Shown: piece by piece, positions 1 through 6,591 of the stretch
Position numbering within the stretch: the stretch's first letter is position 1
Layout: each line of letters starts with the position of its first letter
DNA from: CAZBZG01 sp964496245
GTDB taxonomy: Bacteria; Planctomycetota; SZUA-567
Reading direction: 5' to 3'
NCBI GenBank assembly: GCA_964496245.1
Contig: CAZBZG010000093.1
Coordinates: forward strand, 1 to 15,548
Length of the DNA stretch: 15,548 nucleotides
Notes under the pieces: model-generated
What the model was told of the DNA's origin: nothing
Seen by the model: the letters and a program-made list of their open reading frames with translations, nothing else
The model's database searches: none
Made by a program: the position numbers and the translations under genes

Positions 1-35
1 AGGACAGGATGTCCGACGCCGGCCGCTGCCAGTCT

Positions 36-378
36 CCCCCGACCGAAGGGAGGGCGACAGTCGGCAACATTCCGCCGACGCTTGCGTAAATGCTTTGGGG
101 GCGCAGCCCCCCCGTTCCTCGTTCGTGATTCGGTATTTCCTGTTCGCCATTCTGTCCCCCTGACCGACGGGAGGGCGACAGTCGGCGACGTTGCATGGGC
201 GCTTGCGCTGAATGCTTGGGGGCGCAGCCCCCCGACCAGCGGGAGGGCGAAAGTTCTCGACGCCCCGCCGACGCTTGCGTATCTGCCTGGGGCGCTAGCC
301 CCCCCGAACGAAGGGAGGGCGATGGTCGGCGACGTTGCCTGGGCGCTTGCGCTGAATGCTTGGGGGCGCAGCCCCCCC
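36..378. repeat. Four ~77-bp GC-rich repeat units with hairpin cores
   Basis: Four related units lie at about 36-113, 156-233, 229-305 and 300-378. The last three are contiguous; the first two are separated by about 43 bp. Each starts with a C-run followed by GACCGA-like sequence and GGGAGGGCGA. Each ends in a perfect hairpin such as GGGGGCGCAGCCCCC (variant GGGGCGCTAGCCCC in the third unit). Units 2 and 4 share a middle part resembling TGGGCGCTTGCGCTGAATGC. Units 1 and 3 share CCGCCGACGCTTGCGTA instead. This alternation suggests that a two-unit block was duplicated. All short open frames here are repeat-derived and look non-coding. The role is unknown; the hairpins resemble REP or transcription-end elements. 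Confidence 0.8.
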
Positions 379-539
379 CTGCTTGCGGCGCAAAGAATGC
401 ATCTCCTTTTTCGATGACTGGTACCAACGTTCCGAGCCCGGCCCTTCCCGCGCATCCGTCCCCCTTTTGCCCTCATCCGGCTCGCACGGCGCCATCAGGG
501 ACGCGCTCCAATTCAACCCACACCCGCCCCGGTATCCAC
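379..539. other. Non-coding spacer before the GntR promoter
   Basis: This 161-bp stretch lies between the last repeat unit and the GntR promoter. It is C-rich and has no open frame with protein-like composition. I see no RNA gene or further repeat copy in it. Confidence 0.5.
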
Positions 540-567
540 TTGACAGAACCCAAAAGAATGGTAAGGT
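540..567 (+). promoter_or_regulatory. Putative sigma70 promoter of the GntR gene
   Basis: A consensus -35 box TTGACA (540-545) is followed after 16 bp by TAAGGT (562-567), a weak -10 box. Transcription would begin near 574. That is upstream of the ribosome site at 585-589 but downstream of the in-frame ATG at 558, which argues against 558 as the start codon. The box overlaps repeated sequence that may be an operator. The -10 match is modest. Confidence 0.5.
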
Positions 568-584
568 ATGGTAAGGTCAACCAT
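558..584. promoter_or_regulatory. Tandem decamer and inverted repeat, possible GntR operator
   Basis: ATGGTAAGGT occurs twice in direct tandem at 558-567 and 568-577. An inverted pair ATGGT (568-572) / ACCAT (580-584) with a 7-bp spacer overlaps the second copy. The array sits on the -10 box and transcription start of the regulator gene, the usual place for an autorepressor site in GntR and LacI families. Function is inferred from position only. Confidence 0.4.
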
Positions 585-596
585 GGAGGAAAGGTC

Positions 597-1664
597 TTGG
601 CCGGCGGCATGCCTTCCTATCTGGCGATTCGGGAGAAGGTGCTGGATTTCGTCCGCGCGGCGGAGTCCGGGACCGAAACCATCCCGTCCGAGCGGGCGCT
701 GTGCCGGATGTACGGGGTGAGCCGGCCGACCGTGCGCCGCGCCATCGGATCGCTGATCGAGGAGGGCGTGCTCTCCCCGCGGCGGGGGCAGGGCACGTTT
801 ATCTGCCGCCGGAGCGTGGACGCGCAGGACGACCGCCTCCGGGTGGGCGGCACGGTGGGGGTGGTCTTCTTCGACGGCGGGGCGGACGCGCCGCCGGGCG
901 AATACGCCTGGCGGATCCTGTGCGGCATCCTGCGCGGCGTGCGCGCGGGCGGCGGGCGGACGCTGGTGGTGCCGGTGGCGTCGCGCGGGCTGCTCGCGGC
1001 CGAGGAGATCGCGGCGCAGGAGGTGGACGCCGTGGCCTGGATCTCGCCGCACCGGGCGCACGTGGAGACGATCCGCTTCCTGGAGGAGCGGGGCCTGCCC
1101 GTGACCGCGATCAACCGGGACTTCGGCGCGCAGCGGATCGCGAGCGTGGTCACGGACCACCGCCTCGGCGGGCTGCTAGGCGGCCGGCGGCTGCTGGATG
1201 GGGGCTGCGGGCGGATCCTGTTCGCGGCGCTGGACGAACGGCGGCCGATCGTCTCCGAGCGGTACGAGGGCTTTCGCGAGGCGCACCTGGAGCGCGGCCG
1301 GCCGTACGACGAGGCGCTCGCCGTCCGCGTGAAACGGGATGCGCGGGAGGCGTACGAACGGACGCGCCGCTTCGCCGGGGAGGGCGCGTTCGACGGGGTC
1401 TTCGTGGCGGACGGGGTCTGCCTGCACGCGGTGCTGAACGCGCTCCGCGACGCGGGTTTCGCCGCCGGGGCGGACAACCTGGTCCTCTACGACCGTCCGC
1501 CGGCGGGAACCTTCTCCGGGGCCGCGCCGCCGCGCGTGGTGCAGCCGCTGGACGAGCTGGGCCGACGCGCGGGCGCGCTCTGCATGGAGATGATCCGCAC
1601 GGGCCCCCGCAGCCGGCGGATCGTGCTCCCGCCCGCGCTCGCGGAGGACAACGACGACGCATGA
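597..1664 (+). CDS. GntR-family regulator with LacI-like sensor domain
   Basis: This is a transcription factor of the GntR/AraR arrangement, 355 residues from this start. An N-terminal winged helix covers about residues 5-70, with the typical stretch IPSERALCRMYGVSRPTVRR (29-48) and a wing ending RRGQGTF. The rest (about 85-347) resembles the periplasmic-binding-protein-like sensor of LacI regulators, for example DAVAWIS, GLPVTAINR and DGVFVADG, and ends with a PxLAED-like tail. Such proteins usually bind a sugar and release DNA. I chose TTG at 597 because GGAGG (585-589) lies 7 bp upstream. ATG at 609 is possible; ATG at 558 falls inside the promoter. The next gene follows in the same direction after 50 bp and is the likely target. 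The ligand is unknown. Confidence 0.88.
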   Translation: MAGGMPSYLAIREKVLDFVRAAESGTETIPSERALCRMYGVSRPTVRRAIGSLIEEGVLSPRRGQGTFICRRSVDAQDDRLRVGGTVGVVFFDGGADAPPGEYAWRILCGILRGVRAGGGRTLVVPVASRGLLAAEEIAAQEVDAVAWISPHRAHVETIRFLEERGLPVTAINRDFGAQRIASVVTDHRLGGLLGGRRLLDGGCGRILFAALDERRPIVSERYEGFREAHLERGRPYDEALAVRVKRDAREAYERTRRFAGEGAFDGVFVADGVCLHAVLNALRDAGFAAGADNLVLYDRPPAGTFSGAAPPRVVQPLDELGRRAGALCMEMIRTGPRSRRIVLPPALAEDNDDA

Positions 1665-1683
1665 CGGCTCCGCGGCGGAGCCG
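1665..1683 (+). other. Perfect hairpin directly after the GntR stop codon
   Basis: CGGCTCCG (1665-1672) and CGGAGCCG (1676-1683) form an 8-bp perfect stem with a 3-base loop, starting at the base after TGA. No T-run follows, so a simple intrinsic terminator is unlikely. It could protect the GntR mRNA 3' end or lower expression of the secreted-protein gene that begins 31 bp later. Confidence 0.5.
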
Positions 1684-1714
1684 GGATATCCAAAACGCAT
1701 GGAGGGAATCGCAA

Positions 1715-2335
1715 ATGGAACGGACGGAATTTCGGCGGCATCGGGCGGCGGGATGGTTGGCAACGGCGTTCGCGGCGGCGGTCTTCGCGCCGGTCGCGGG
1801 CGGAGGCGAAACGGCGGAGGAAGCGCGGGCCCGGCCCCTGCCGAACCGGCGGGGGTGGGAGCTCCCCCCCGCCCTGTTCGAGGGCGGAGCCGGCCCCAAG
1901 CCGTACGCGTGGGCGTGTCCCCGTCGCACGGCGGTCTTCGTCCGGCCGCGCGGCACGGACCGCGCCCGCATGCGGGCGACGTTCTCCGCGAACTACGCGC
2001 CGGGCGCGGCGGAGCTGATCCTGGACGGCCAGGACGACGACAGGCCCGGCACCACCCGCATCGCGATTTCGCTGAACGGCGCCGAACTCTTCCGGGGTCC
2101 GAACGGGTTCGCGGAGAAGGGCTGGTCCACGCGCCGCATCCCCGTGCCGGCGGGCGCGCTTCGCGAGGGCGGGAACACGCTCACGATCGAGAACCTGGAG
2201 GAGGGGGCGGACGTGCTCGCGAAGTGGTTCGCCCTGGCCGCGGCGACGATCCGCGTGAAGAATCCGCCCGCGCTCTGGCCCGCGCGGCCACTGCTCCTGG
2301 CGCACTTCGACGGCACGACGGACGCGGATGCGGTC
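1715..2335 (+). CDS. Secreted beta-sandwich protein, 3'-truncated at junction
   Basis: The start ATG at 1715 has GGAGGG at 1701-1706, 8 bp upstream. Residues 1-36 look like a signal peptide: a basic start (RRHR), a hydrophobic core GWLATAFAAAVFAPVA, then small residues. Residues about 70-182 have the alternating pattern of a jelly-roll or carbohydrate-binding-like domain, ending at about LAAATIRVKNPP. A second domain then begins with LLLAHFDGTTDAD (193-205), the usual opening of a LamG/concanavalin-like domain in PVC bacteria. It stops being recognisable at about residue 206, where the frame becomes antisense to the URO-D-family gene. The frame stays open to 4486 by chance, so automated tools may report a false fusion with AraC. 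A surface or polysaccharide role is inferred. I do not recognise the exact family. Confidence 0.6.
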
Positions 2336-2341
2336 GGGGGG
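2324..2341. other. Junction joining two truncated convergent genes
   Basis: Plus-strand coding sense is recognisable to about 2332 (HFDGTTDADA). Minus-strand URO-D coding sense is recognisable down to about 2324 (PPLAPPDRIR). The overlap, about GCGGATGCGGTCG, can serve both proteins, and a run of eight G follows. No stop codon or intergenic spacer separates the genes. This is the breakpoint of a deletion or rearrangement, or of a mis-assembly. Confidence 0.65.
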
Positions 2342-3427
2342 GGCGAGCGGGGGCATGACGCCGGCGCTCGTGACGACCAGGCCCCGGTGGTGGGGCAGCT
2401 CCGCGAGGTCGCGTTCGAGCGTCGCGATGATGATCTCTGCCGGCTGGGTCCAGAGCGTGGCGTTGGTGCCGCCGATCAGGCAGGTGTCTGGGCAGGCGCT
2501 CCGGCCGTCGAGCAGGGTCGTATTCCCGAGCGTGGGCGATGTGAAGGCTTCGAATGCGCGCGCGCCGACCTTGCGGATGTCCGGCAAGAGATCCTTGAGC
2601 AGTCCGCACATGTGCAGCCCCAGGCGCTTGTCCTTGGCGTGGAGGATTTCGCGGATGGCCGTGAGGTGGGGCAGGCAGTAGGTGCGGTACTGGTCGGGCG
2701 AGATGAGCGTGGTCGAGGTGTTCTCGACCATGTAGATCAGATCGGCCTGGATGTGGTCGGCCATGAGTTCGGCCTTGCGCATGAGGACCGCCTGCAGGCT
2801 CTCGAACAACGCCTCCACCTTGTCCGGGCAGTCAGCGAGCAGGTAATGCGCGTTCTCCACGCCCGCGATCCATTCGACCCACTCCATGAGCGGCGATTCC
2901 CCGACGCTCGTGACCAGCACGCCCTCGCCCTTGGCCCGGAGTTCCCGGGCGCGGGCGAGGTGGTTGTCCAGCGCGGTCTCGTCGAGCACCACGTCCTGGT
3001 CCTCGATCCAGGCGCGGTAGACGTCGATGTCCTCTTCGGACTGGACCGGCATCTTGGCCGGGTGCCAGCTCTTGGAGTTCTCGTCCCAGTGGCTGACCCG
3101 CTCGAGGGTGCCGGCCGGGCTTTTGAATTGCTGGATGCGCTGCCCGTTCCGGGTCTCCACTTTGAAGTCGCCTTTGCGGTGGCGGCAGGTGGTGCAGCCG
3201 CCCACGCCCAGATGCATATCGGACCCGATGTAGCGGTGGATGTCTTCGACCGTCATGCTGGCGACCCGGTCTTCCTGCGCGGGCGCGTAGGACCCGTTCA
3301 GTTTGGGCCAGAACGGCAGGCGGTCGACCGGCTGGTGTTCGAGGGCCGCCAGCCAGCGGTCCCGGCTGGACATGGTGTCGCGGCGCGCGCGTACAGCGGT
3401 CTCGTTGGCAGGCTGGCAGGAGGTCAC
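2324..3427 (-). CDS. URO-D/methyltransferase-fold family protein, 3' end lost
   Basis: This belongs to the uroporphyrinogen-decarboxylase superfamily, which includes MtaA/CmuA methyltransferases and many uncharacterised PVC and Clostridia enzymes. Visible hallmarks are the N-terminal RWLAALEHQPVDRLPFWPK (about 24-42) and HMCG (272-275, the HxC pair that binds zinc in MtaA-type enzymes). Next come the LIGGTNATLW stretch (317-326) and the near-terminal VTSAGVMPPLAPPDRIR. The cysteine that usually supplies a further zinc ligand near this last motif is not seen, so methyl transfer is not assured; true heme biosynthesis is unlikely. About 368 residues remain, so perhaps only 10-20 are lost at the junction. 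I chose GTG at 3427 because AAGGAG (3433-3438) sits 5 bp upstream; ATG at 3373 would remove 18 residues. The gene is divergent from the AraC regulator. Confidence 0.75.
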
Positions 3428-3517
3428 GGGGGCTCCTTCTTTCGGTCGCTGGCACGGGTTCGTCAACGCCCTGGTTTGTGTCCGAATGATTCCTTTGCGC
3501 TCCCGGGCATTTCCGCA

Positions 3518-3560
3518 ATCGCAGGCTTCTATCAGTATGTTACAACAGAATGCTTGCGAT
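3518..3560. promoter_or_regulatory. Inverted repeat between divergent URO-D and AraC genes
   Basis: ATCGCAGGC (3518-3526) and GCTTGCGAT (3552-3560) form an inverted repeat with one mismatch in nine. Their centres are 34 bp apart, about three helical turns. The right half overlaps the AraC -35 box. A dimeric regulator, perhaps AraC itself, could bind here and control both genes. This is inferred from symmetry and position. Confidence 0.4.
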
Positions 3561-3582
3561 GCCATGGGCTGGGCCGTATAGT
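3554..3582 (+). promoter_or_regulatory. Putative sigma70 promoter of the AraC gene
   Basis: TTGCGA (3554-3559), 17 bp, then TATAGT (3577-3582). The -10 box matches five of six consensus bases and the spacing is optimal. Transcription would begin near 3589, giving a ~35-base leader to the ATG at 3624. Confidence 0.6.
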
Positions 3583-3586
3583 ATTT

Positions 3587-4486
3587 GTGCTGAAACGGCG
3601 GTCGCGCTTTGCGGAGATCGACCATGCCCTTTCGCCCGACCTGCGCGTGGTGCCGGACACCGACTGGCTCCAGCAGCTGCTCGAATCCGGGACGCGGCTC
3701 GAGATCGTGCTCTTCGGGTTCCAGACCGTGGATGCGCGCTGGCGGATCGCGCCGCGGGCGCTCGACGACCACCTCTTCTACTTCCTGCTGGCTGGCGCAG
3801 GGGCTGGCATGGTCGACGGTGCAGCGGTGGCCTTTCACGCGGGGTCGCTTCTCTGGGTGCGGCCGGGCGTGGCGCATACGTTCCACGTGACGCCCGGGGC
3901 TGCTCCGCCTACGCTCTACCATCTTCGTTGTCGTGTCCGGCAGGATCGGTCGCACCTGAGCCTGCGACCGGCTTTTGTGCTCTCCGAAGAGCTCTGGGAG
4001 GCGCAGCGCTGGCTGGAGGCGCTCTTCGACGAACACGCGCGCCAGCAGACATGGGTGCGCACGCGCATGAAGAGCCTGCTCCACCTCCTGGCGACCGAGG
4101 CCGTGCAGGCCGGAGCCTGCGCAGGCGGCTGCCGGACCCTCTCTGCGAGCGCACGCACCAAGCTCCGGGAGTACGTGCACGCGCGCGTGGCCGACCCGCC
4201 CCGGCCCCGCGATCTGGCTGAACACCTGCGCCTGTCGCCCGACTACTTCACGCGTATCTTTCGTGCCACGTTCGGGGTGCCGCCGCGCACCTGGATCGTG
4301 CGGGAACGGATCCGCCACGCCGCCCTTCTCCTGAGCGACGCGCCCGAGCTGAGCGTGACCGAGGTGGCCGAGCGGTTCGGGTTCTGCGATGTCTACTTCT
4401 TCAGCCGTCAGTTCAAGCAGGTGACCGGCCAGAGCCCCACCGCCTACCGCCAGCGCGCCCGTCCGCAGCAGGTTTGCGGACCGTGA
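3587..4486 (+). CDS. AraC-family transcriptional regulator, start uncertain
   Basis: A regulator of about 299 residues with the usual two-part layout. Residues about 45-115 resemble an AraC cupin sensor domain: HLFYFLLAGAG, then AGSLLWVRPGVAHTFHV. Residues about 190-289 are the AraC DNA-binding domain. It has a first helix-turn-helix around RDLAEHLRLSPDYFTRIF, then the signature RIRHAALLLSD...TEVAERFGFCDVYFFSRQFK and GQSPTAYR. The start is a problem. GTG at 3587 is in frame but lies only 4 bp past the -10 box and has no ribosome site. ATG at 3624 has GGAG 7 bp upstream and a suitable leader but is out of frame by one base. A one-base indel just after 3626 would give a natural MxLSPDLRVV start. 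The divergent URO-D gene is the likely target; the inducer is unknown. Confidence 0.85.
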   Translation: MLKRRSRFAEIDHALSPDLRVVPDTDWLQQLLESGTRLEIVLFGFQTVDARWRIAPRALDDHLFYFLLAGAGAGMVDGAAVAFHAGSLLWVRPGVAHTFHVTPGAAPPTLYHLRCRVRQDRSHLSLRPAFVLSEELWEAQRWLEALFDEHARQQTWVRTRMKSLLHLLATEAVQAGACAGGCRTLSASARTKLREYVHARVADPPRPRDLAEHLRLSPDYFTRIFRATFGVPPRTWIVRERIRHAALLLSDAPELSVTEVAERFGFCDVYFFSRQFKQVTGQSPTAYRQRARPQQVCGP

Positions 4487-4513
4487 ACGGAGCTGCGCAG
4501 CGTCAGAAACCGC

Positions 4514-4541
4514 TTGCGTTAGGGCGTGGGTTGGCTATGAC
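4514..4541 (+). promoter_or_regulatory. Weak candidate promoter for the DUF4388 gene
   Basis: TTGCGT (4514-4519), 16 bp, then TATGAC (4536-4541). Both boxes are partial matches. It is the best candidate I see in the 139-bp gap between AraC and the DUF4388 gene; read-through from AraC is equally possible. Confidence 0.3.
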
Positions 4542-4625
4542 TCAAAACGTAGGGGACTGTGGCTGCCTGCCCTGTTCGCGCCAGTGGCGGGGCCCTACGC
4601 GCGCTCGAAACCACGGGAGACCGCT

Positions 4626-6299
4626 GTGCCGCAGGTCGAAGGGCCCGTTCAGTTCCTGGGCATCCTGGAGTTTCTCCAGGTGGCCAGCTTCAACCACCGG
4701 AGCCTCGTCCTCATGCTCGAGGGCCCGGTGGGCAGCGGGTACCTGGTCATGGACGACGGTCACGTGACCCACGCCGTGCTGGGCGACCGGCAGGGCGTGG
4801 GCGCGCTCTTTCCCCTGCTCCAGGCCGGGACCGAGGGCACCTTCCAGATCCAGCCCCCGCCCAAGGAGCCGCCTGCGCCGAGCGTCAGCCTCAAGACCGA
4901 CGCCATCCTCATGCGCGTGGCCATGAACCTGCCGCCACGCGCGGCCGCACCGTCCTGCAATCCGGCGTGGCGCATCGAGGGCACGACCGATCTTCTCAGC
5001 CTCGAGGAGGTCCTGCAGATCTTCGAGGCGAACAAACGGCCGGCCGTACTGGCTGTGGACCCGGATGGCGAGGGCGCGAGCGAGCTGATCCTGGCCGAGG
5101 GCGGCATCCTCAAGGCTGCGGCGCCTGCCAAGCAGGGGGCGGAAGCGGTGTATGCGCTGCTGGCGCTGCCTTGTGCGTCCTTCAGAATCTCGTCCCCGCC
5201 CGAAGCGCCGCCGGTCACCACCATGCTCGACGTGGCCAGCGTGGTCATGGAAAGCCTGCGGCGGCTCGACGAGGAGAAGCTGCTCAGCCAGGAGCTCTCG
5301 GCCGAGGAGAACCCGCACGCCCAGGAGATGCTGGAGGCCCTCGACCGGGGCGACCTGGACGAGAGCGCGCGCCTGGCCCTGGCCAAGCGGTACATGCCCG
5401 GCGGCGAGGTGGCGCCCGCCTTTGTAGTGGCGCGGCTGACCGTGGACGAGAGCGAAACCGTGCGGCAAGCAGCCATGGAGGCGCTTCATGACCTGCCCGC
5501 ACCCGTTGTGGAGGCGTTTGCCAACGACCCGGACTGTCCCAAGCCGCTCCTCTTCTATCTGGTCTGCGGCTACGAGTCCAAGAGCGTGCCCACGGCCGCG
5601 ATCGGCAATCCCTCCACGCCCGCGCAGGCGCTCGTGGAGTTTGCGCCCCGCGCGCGCGCCGAACACATGCCTGCCTTCCGGGAACGGCGGGATCTCCTGG
5701 CCAGGCACCGCTCGCTGCGGCAGGCCTTGCGGCAGAACCCGAATTGCGATTTCCCGGATCTGCTGGACGAGCTCGACAAGGCGGCTGCCCCGCGCATGCG
5801 CAAGCGCGCCTTCACGGGCGTACTCCCCAAGGAAAAGGCGCCCGAGGGCGTCGACCTCAAGCTGGAGAAGCCGGAGGTCGACCCGCGCAAGCAGAAGCCT
5901 GGAAGCAAGCTCGGGCCGCGCGACCTGCAGTACCTGGCCAAGCGCGGGTCGCTGCGGGAGAAGATGAAGCTGGTCTGCGGCAATGACGACGACATCGCGG
6001 TCGAGATCGTGAGCCAGCCCGGAGCGCCCGAGAGCTTCATTGTGGGCGTGGCCGAGTCCAAGGCCGCCAATGCGGCCGCCCTGCGCTACATCGCCGGCCA
6101 CCGCACTTTCCGGCGGAGTGCATCCATCGTGCGCGCGCTCGTCTTCAACCCCAAGACGCCCGTGCCGTCGGCCACGGGCCTGCTCACGCTCATCCGCGCG
6201 GAAGATCTCAACAAGATCGCCACCAGCCGCGACCTGCCCGACGGCACCCGCCAGGGCGCCCGCCAGCTCGCAGAGAAACGGCAGAAGAAGCGGAAATGA
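4626..6299 (+). CDS. Double DUF4388 (PATAN) protein with repeat-like C-terminus
   Basis: A 557-residue soluble protein. I chose GTG at 4626 because GGGAG (4615-4619) precedes it at good spacing. Residues about 8-77 form one DUF4388/PATAN domain: QFLGILEFLQVA, a SGYLVMDDGHVTHAVLGD stretch, then ALFPLL and GTFQI. Residues about 119-189 form a second: LLSLEEVLQIFEANKRPAVL, ELILAEGGILKAA, AVYALLALP, SFRI. DUF4388 domains occur in gliding, pilus and two-component signalling proteins of Myxococcota and relatives. From about 230 on, the protein is helical with recurring NPxxP elements near residues 301, 329, 371 and 509 (DPDCPKPLL, NPSTPAQAL, NPNCDFPDLL, NPKTPVPSA), suggestive of HEAT or leucine-rich-variant repeats. 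The C-terminus is very basic (QLAEKRQKKRK). A scaffold or signalling role is inferred; the exact function is unknown. Confidence 0.8.
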   Translation: MPQVEGPVQFLGILEFLQVASFNHRSLVLMLEGPVGSGYLVMDDGHVTHAVLGDRQGVGALFPLLQAGTEGTFQIQPPPKEPPAPSVSLKTDAILMRVAMNLPPRAAAPSCNPAWRIEGTTDLLSLEEVLQIFEANKRPAVLAVDPDGEGASELILAEGGILKAAAPAKQGAEAVYALLALPCASFRISSPPEAPPVTTMLDVASVVMESLRRLDEEKLLSQELSAEENPHAQEMLEALDRGDLDESARLALAKRYMPGGEVAPAFVVARLTVDESETVRQAAMEALHDLPAPVVEAFANDPDCPKPLLFYLVCGYESKSVPTAAIGNPSTPAQALVEFAPRARAEHMPAFRERRDLLARHRSLRQALRQNPNCDFPDLLDELDKAAAPRMRKRAFTGVLPKEKAPEGVDLKLEKPEVDPRKQKPGSKLGPRDLQYLAKRGSLREKMKLVCGNDDDIAVEIVSQPGAPESFIVGVAESKAANAAALRYIAGHRTFRRSASIVRALVFNPKTPVPSATGLLTLIRAEDLNKIATSRDLPDGTRQGARQLAEKRQKKRK

Positions 6300-6314
6300 T
6301 GGGTCGGGATGGCC

Positions 6315-6410
6315 GCAACGACGGAGGACGCGAAGGGCGCGAAAACGCGCCGGCCCGAACGTGGCAAATCGCGCCGCGTTGCGTTCGCGGTCTTCTCGTT
6401 GTCGTGGTCT
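6315..6410. repeat. Imperfect inverted repeat, possible degenerate interspersed element
   Basis: The left part has GACGGAGGACGCGAAGGGCG and the right part, read in reverse complement, has a related purine-rich ACGAGAAGACCGCGAACG pattern. The left arm resembles a family of intergenic repeats with the core ACGAAGGACGCGAAGGGC common in PVC genomes. Pairing is imperfect. No coding potential is evident in the 292-bp gap 6300-6591. Confidence 0.35.
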
Positions 6411-6420
6411 GCACCTCCTG

Positions 6421-6503
6421 CCGCGCGTGGGCTGAAGCCCACCCTACGGACCTGTGGCCCGGGCCGCGCATCGTGCCGTAGGGTGGGGCTTTGCCCCACG
6501 CGG
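6421..6503. repeat. Composite palindromic repeat, family 1, copy 1
   Basis: The left arm (6421-6449) contains the hairpin GTGGGCTGAAGCCCAC followed by CCTACGG. The right arm (6476-6503) starts CCGTAGGGTG and contains the hairpin GTGGGGCTTTGCCCCAC. The arms also pair with each other, so it can fold as two hairpins or as one long stem. The inner part GGCCGCGCATCG is shared with the second copy at 7049-7119. It lies downstream of the DUF4388 gene and may act as a terminator. Confidence 0.8.
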
Positions 6504-6535
6504 TGGTGAATCGGGCTCGTTTCACGAGCAATCCC

Positions 6536-6564
6536 TTGCAATCATGCTTTTCTGGTGGTATGAT
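6536..6564 (+). promoter_or_regulatory. Sigma70 promoter of the toxin-antitoxin operon
   Basis: TTGCAA (6536-6541), exactly 17 bp, then TATGAT (6559-6564), close to consensus in both boxes. Transcription would start near 6571. TGCAATCAT (6537-6545) and ATGATATTGCA (6560-6570) form an imperfect inverted repeat over both boxes, a plausible operator for the ribbon-helix-helix antitoxin. Confidence 0.65.
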
Positions 6565-6591
6565 ATTGCAGATGACTACAGGAGGTGACAG

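Noticed and set aside
36..378. CRISPR array
   Set aside because: Units are ~77 bp, mostly contiguous, without unique regular spacers, and no cas gene is present.
82..417. Open frames inside the left repeat array
   Set aside because: The peptides (GAAPP, RSPP, ALALNAWG repeats) merely translate the repeat units and have no supported start.
558..596. GntR start at ATG 558
   Set aside because: It lies inside the promoter -10 region and has no ribosome site; TTG 597 has GGAGG 7 bp upstream.
1487..4318. 943-codon minus-strand frame as one large protein
   Set aside because: Only the part from about 3427 to 2324 looks like a protein family. The rest is antisense to AraC, the secreted protein and GntR.
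4584..4625. DUF4388 protein start at GTG 4584
   Set aside because: The extra 14 residues do not match the domain start, and GTG 4626 has a well-spaced GGGAG.
4542..6101. 519-codon minus-strand frame opposite the DUF4388 gene
   Set aside because: It has no domain-like segments. The plus-strand gene has a ribosome site and recognisable PATAN domains.
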